A DNA stretch of 6,253 bases from Thermoplasmata archaeon (lineage in GTDB: Archaea > Thermoplasmatota > Thermoplasmata > Lutacidiplasmatales > UBA184): assembly GCA_030037035.1 (NCBI GenBank), contig JASHSA010000023.1, positions 1 to 6,253 on the forward strand, in the 5' to 3' direction. Within the stretch, counting starts at the first letter, position 1, and the number at the start of each line of letters is the position of its first letter. The translations under genes were made by a program, and so were the position numbers. A model generated the notes under the pieces. The model saw only the letters and a program-made list of their open reading frames with translations, ran no database searches and had not been told where the DNA came from. Positions 3,557 to 6,253 of the stretch are shown in pieces.

Positions 3557-5262
3557 CGGATCGGGCCGACGCCGAGCTCGAGCGGGACGTCCTGGACGAA
3601 ATGCTTCGTCCCCCGGACGATCCACGCGCCCCGCGGGACGAACTCCCCGGCGCCGGCGCTCTTCGAGACCTGGTCCGGGGTCGCCCAGAAGGCGGTCGCC
3701 GACGCGAGCCCCGCGCGCCAGGCCTTGGAGAACGCCACCGCCCACTGGGCGGCCTCCCGCACGGAGAGCTCGGAGACCGCCGCCGGGGGGGCCGGGCGCT
3801 TGAGGACGACGCTCGCCGCGCCGTGCAGGTCGGCGTGCAGGTAGAGGTCGCCGTCCTTGAGATGCCGCCGGACGAGAAGGTCGTTGGAGGGAGCGTCCCT
3901 CCCGCCGAGGACGAGCGCCCCCTCCGAGCTGACGAACCAGCGGAACTTCTCGAACCAGCGCGGCGCCCGCGCGCGGGGCGCCGGACCGGGGCGAGGCCGA
4001 ACGGAGGCGGGAGCACGGTCGAGCTCGGCGAGACGGCGCTCGGTCGCCTCGAGCGCCGCGGTCGCGCCGGCGAGCTTCTCGCCGAGGCGCTTGCCCTCCT
4101 CGTAGAGGCGCTGGGCTGCCTGGCGCGCGCTCCCGCCCGTCGCGAGCTCGACCGGCCGGTCGCCGAGCTCGACGCGCACGACGCGCGGGACCGGCCGCGC
4201 GAGCGTCGCCTCCGCGAGCGCCGCCTCGGCGTGAGCGTAGTGCGCGTAGACCGCCTCGGCGTCGAGCCGACGCGCCTCGACCGCCCCCGCGAGCTCGTCG
4301 CGGGCCGCGCGCTGGCGCTCGACGAGCCGCTCGAGCCCCGACCGCTCGACCGCGCGCGCGCTCTCCTCGGCGCTCGCGACGCGCGGCTGGAGCGAGGAAA
4401 AGTAGACGACCGCGACCTCGCTGAACGTCGCGCGCTCCTCGACCGTCGCTCCGTCGAGCCCGTCCCACCGGCGCGGCGCGTACGGGCTCGCGTCGACCGC
4501 CTGGTCCCCCCGGAGGACCAGGAACCCGTGCGGGCGGTCGCCGACCTCCCGCAGCAGCTCGACGAGGACCTCCTGGACCCGTGGCGCGACCTCGTGCGCC
4601 TTCGGCGACGCGGAGGCGGCCGGCTCCAGGCCCGCGCGGGCGAGCACCTCCTCGGCGACCGGTCCCCCGAGCCCGAGGCGCGCGGCGAGCGTGCTGACGA
4701 GGTCGGTACGGGACCGTGCGAGCTGCGCCTCGATCTCCGCGACGCTCGCGGCGAACGCGTCCGCGCGCGCCGGAGGGCGCAGGTAGCTCGCCCCGGGGCG
4801 GACGTCGCGATGCGCCCAGCGGCGGGCCCGCTCGACCGCGACGAGACGACCTTCGCGCGCGAGGAGCAGGTTGCCGGTGCCGAACAGCTCGGCGCCGAGC
4901 GTCGTGGGCCCAGGGTCGACCGCACGTCGCAGCTCGAGCTCGAGGTAGCGTTCGCCCGCCGGGGCCACGACCGACGCGAGCGCCGCGCCGCTCGCCAGAC
5001 GCCGCACGTCACGGGCCAACGGAGAGAGCCCCTCGGCGTGTTCCTGTCCGGTCGGGACGACCGCGGCGTAGAGGCCGGGGACGATCCACAGTTCGGCGCG
5101 GACCCCGGGCCTCCCTCGGAACGCTAGCCCTAGCCCGCGGGGCTCGAGGTCGAACGCCTTGTCGAGGCGCGCTCCCTCGAGTCGGCGCGCCTCGCGCGCG
5201 ACCGCGAAGAGGTCGAGCGAGGTGATGTGGTCCTTCGGACTCGGCTCGTTGCCGGGGACCAT
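3358..5262 (-). CDS. rqcH: NFACT family protein, RqcH/NEMF homologue (ribosome-associated quality control)
   Basis: This 634-residue protein is close to the usual archaeal RqcH length. The family binds large ribosomal subunits carrying stalled peptidyl-tRNA and, in bacteria and probably archaea, recruits tRNA-Ala to add alanine tails. The N-terminal NFACT-N domain starts at SLDLFAVARE (residues 15-24) and contains ELFGTGNLLLA (125-135) and RDVRPGASYLRPP (152-164). A helix-hairpin-helix segment lies around LAARLGLGGPVAEEVLARAG (192-211). A charged, Ala/Glu/Arg-rich coiled coil spans about 300-410. The NFACT-R domain starts near residue 435 with WFEKFRWFVSS, followed by GGRDAPSNDLLVRRHL and GDLYLHADLHGAASVV. 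The C-terminal part has the family's KHFVQDVPLELGVGPI. The DR pair needed for Ala-tRNA use in Bacillus RqcH appears here as Glu104-Arg105 (PAGERYLEL). The ATG at 5262 is the only nearby Met, and GAGG at 5273-5270 lies 7 nt before it. The gene diverges from the acyl-CoA dehydrogenase gene. Confidence 0.92.
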   Translation of the reverse strand: MVPGNEPSPKDHITSLDLFAVAREARRLEGARLDKAFDLEPRGLGLAFRGRPGVRAELWIVPGLYAAVVPTGQEHAEGLSPLARDVRRLASGAALASVVAPAGERYLELELRRAVDPGPTTLGAELFGTGNLLLAREGRLVAVERARRWAHRDVRPGASYLRPPARADAFAASVAEIEAQLARSRTDLVSTLAARLGLGGPVAEEVLARAGLEPAASASPKAHEVAPRVQEVLVELLREVGDRPHGFLVLRGDQAVDASPYAPRRWDGLDGATVEERATFSEVAVVYFSSLQPRVASAEESARAVERSGLERLVERQRAARDELAGAVEARRLDAEAVYAHYAHAEAALAEATLARPVPRVVRVELGDRPVELATGGSARQAAQRLYEEGKRLGEKLAGATAALEATERRLAELDRAPASVRPRPGPAPRARAPRWFEKFRWFVSSEGALVLGGRDAPSNDLLVRRHLKDGDLYLHADLHGAASVVLKRPAPPAAVSELSVREAAQWAVAFSKAWRAGLASATAFWATPDQVSKSAGAGEFVPRGAWIVRGTKHFVQDVPLELGVGPIRYEGDDLLSVAPPAALRARGEVRFLLLPGDERERADREVELARELGVPRSRLQGLLPAGGLTVRRP

Positions 5263-5269
5263 CGACGGG

Positions 5270-5273
5270 CCTC
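5270..5273 (-). promoter_or_regulatory. Ribosome-binding site candidate for rqcH
   Basis: On the minus strand GAGG lies 7 nt before the rqcH ATG at 5262, a normal Shine-Dalgarno spacing. It would sit at the very start of the roughly 13-nt leader predicted from the TATA-like element at 5298-5305. The site is short, so support is modest. Confidence 0.35.
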
Positions 5274-5297
5274 GCGCCTGACGAGCCGGCCGTGCCC

Positions 5298-5305
5298 CTT
5301 TAAGC
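5298..5305. promoter_or_regulatory. Near-symmetric TATA-like element shared by divergent rqcH and the acyl-CoA dehydrogenase gene
   Basis: CTTTAAGC is the only A/T cluster in the 65-nt gap between the two divergent starts. On the plus strand its centre is about 27 nt before the GTG at 5328, ideal for a leaderless mRNA. On the minus strand it reads GCTTAAAG and lies about 40 nt before the rqcH ATG, giving a leader of about 13 nt. The core TTTAAG/CTTAAA is almost palindromic, so TBP could direct transcription either way. Seen in the sequence; its use in both directions is inference. Confidence 0.5.
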
Positions 5306-5327
5306 GGTCGGTCGATGCACGCCTCCC

Positions 5328-6253
5328 GTGGCCGCGCTCGAGGAGGACGTCGGCGCCTGGCGACCCCGGGCCCGGAGGCTCGCCGAGCGCGAGGTGAGTC
5401 CGCACGCCGGAACGATCGACCGCACCGACCGCCTTCCCCCGTCGATCCTGGAGGCCCTCGCGCGCGAGGGATGCTTCGGGCTCGGGATCCCGACCCGCTG
5501 GGGTGGGGTCGGAGGCGGGGCGACGTCGATCGCCGCCGTCCTCGAGGAGCTGGCGAGCGCCAGCGCCGCGGTCGCCGTCGAGCTCGCGGTCCACCTTTCG
5601 GTGTGCGCCCAACCGATCCTCAACGCCGGCACGGACGCCCAACGTCAGCGATTCCTTCCGTCGCTCGCGCGGGGAGAGCTGCTCGGTGCGTTCGCGCTCA
5701 GCGAGCCTGGGGCCGGCTCGGACGCGGGCGCGCTGCGCACCCGCTACCGGCGGGTGCCGGACGGCTTCGAGCTCTCGGGCACGAAGATGTTCATCTCGAA
5801 CGCCGTGAGCGCGGGGCTGGTCGTGCTGTTCGCGACGCGCGACCCGACCCTCGGCCATCGGGGGGTCAGCGCGTTCCTCGCCCCGGCCGACAGCTCCGGA
5901 GTCTCCGTCGCGCAGCGGCTCGACAAGCTCGGGCTGCACGGGAGCGAGACGACCGAGCTCGTGCTGGACGGGGCGCGCCTCGGCGAGGAGGCGCTCCTGG
6001 GCGAGGAAGGCGCCGGCCTGCGGATCGCCCTCGAGGCCCTCGCGGGGGGACGGGTCGGCATCGCCGCCTGCGCGCTCGGGGTCGCCCGGGCGGCGTTCGA
6101 CGCGATGCGCCGGGAGGTGCACGGGGCGGACGCCGAGTGGAAGCGCCACCTCCTCGCGCGGTCGTTCTCCGAGCTCGCCGCGGCGCGGACGCTGGTCGAA
6201 CGCGCGGCGGCGCAGCAGGAGGCGGGGGAGCCGTTCGTCCTCTCCGCGTCGGT
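5328..6253 (+). CDS. Acyl-CoA dehydrogenase, N-terminal about 308 residues (runs off the right edge)
   Basis: The frame opens at GTG 5328 (VAALEEDVGAWRPRA) after an in-frame TAA at 5301-5303. No ATG lies in frame between them, so GTG is the best start. It stays open to the window end. The protein has the family order: an N-terminal helical domain with LARGELLGAFALSEPGAGSD (signature block, Glu126 to Asp132), then LSGTKMFISNA (149-159) in the flavin-contacting middle domain, then DKLGLHGSETTEL, and GGRVGIAACALGVARAAFD (from about residue 240) at the start of the C-terminal helical domain. These FAD enzymes oxidise acyl-CoA thioesters to 2-enoyl-CoA in fatty-acid or branched-chain amino-acid breakdown. 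About 70-80 residues are missing, including the usual position of the catalytic Glu, so chain-length specificity and activity cannot be judged. The near-perfect TATA spacing suggests a leaderless mRNA initiating on GTG. Confidence 0.9.
   Translation, partial: MAALEEDVGAWRPRARRLAEREVSPHAGTIDRTDRLPPSILEALAREGCFGLGIPTRWGGVGGGATSIAAVLEELASASAAVAVELAVHLSVCAQPILNAGTDAQRQRFLPSLARGELLGAFALSEPGAGSDAGALRTRYRRVPDGFELSGTKMFISNAVSAGLVVLFATRDPTLGHRGVSAFLAPADSSGVSVAQRLDKLGLHGSETTELVLDGARLGEEALLGEEGAGLRIALEALAGGRVGIAACALGVARAAFDAMRREVHGADAEWKRHLLARSFSELAAARTLVERAAAQQEAGEPFVLSAS

Noticed and set aside
2702..4468. A 588-codon minus-strand frame overlapping rqcH and the zinc-finger gene
   Set aside because: Out of frame with rqcH, low-complexity Arg/Gly/Ala product, no domain; a compositional shadow.
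2914..5127. A 737-codon open frame on the plus strand opposite rqcH
   Set aside because: It has no recognisable domain, is full of Arg/Pro/Ala/Gly, and lies antisense to a gene with clear NFACT motifs. Long open antisense frames are expected in very GC-rich DNA, where stop codons are rare.
5130..6149. A 339-codon minus-strand frame opposite the acyl-CoA dehydrogenase gene
   Set aside because: The plus-strand frame encodes clear dehydrogenase motifs across the same stretch; this product has none.
1..6253. CRISPR array, insertion sequence, integrase, toxin-antitoxin or defence system
   Set aside because: No regularly spaced repeats, transposase motifs, terminal inverted repeats or defence-type domains were seen; nearly all sequence is accounted for by housekeeping genes.

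Overview
This window is archaeal and almost certainly chromosomal. The evidence is a glycerol-1-phosphate dehydrogenase (the archaeal lipid-stereochemistry enzyme), a UPF0179 Cys-rich protein, an HVO_0476-type zinc-finger protein, an archaeal-type NFACT/RqcH protein, a tRNA gene without encoded CCA that carries an intron, and isolated A/T-rich TATA-like boxes about 27-30 nt before start codons in otherwise very GC-rich DNA (my impression is about 70% GC, not counted). UPF0179 and HVO_0476-type proteins are mainly euryarchaeal. The proteins are Arg-rich rather than strongly acidic, which argues against a haloarchaeon. A high-GC Thermoplasmatota-like euryarchaeon is my guess, held loosely.

Layout. 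At the left edge is the 5' end of a leucyl-tRNA-synthetase-like gene on the minus strand (1-265, continuing off the window). It diverges from a plus-strand cluster: queE (363-992), egsA (start 1020 or 1056, to 2165), a UPF0179 gene (2170-2598), an intron-containing tRNA-Pro(UGG) gene (2613-2720) and an HVO_0476-family zinc-finger gene (2762-3556). The zinc-finger gene converges on, and overlaps by about 199 bp, a minus-strand NFACT/RqcH gene (3358-5262). RqcH diverges from an acyl-CoA dehydrogenase gene (GTG start 5328, running off the right edge), and the two starts flank one near-symmetric TATA-like element at 5298-5305.

How the genes fit together. Most are core information-processing or envelope functions: aminoacylation, archaeosine precursor synthesis, ether-lipid backbone synthesis, a Pro tRNA and ribosome-associated quality control. 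The acyl-CoA dehydrogenase is a metabolic gene. QueE feeds the pathway that puts archaeosine at tRNA position 15, and the tRNA-Pro in the same cluster has G15 only a few bases from its unusual D-loop intron.

The main point of interest is that tRNA-Pro. A roughly 33-nt insertion lies in the D-loop rather than at the usual 37/38 site. Its hairpin stem is identical in sequence to the anticodon stem, and the normally invariant G53-C61 pair is replaced by A53-U61. Secondary points are an Asp-to-Glu change at the alanine-tailing 'DR' site of RqcH, the long antisense gene overlap, hairpins around the uncertain egsA start, and a divergent synthetase N-terminus. I see no CRISPR array, transposon, phage gene or defence cassette.
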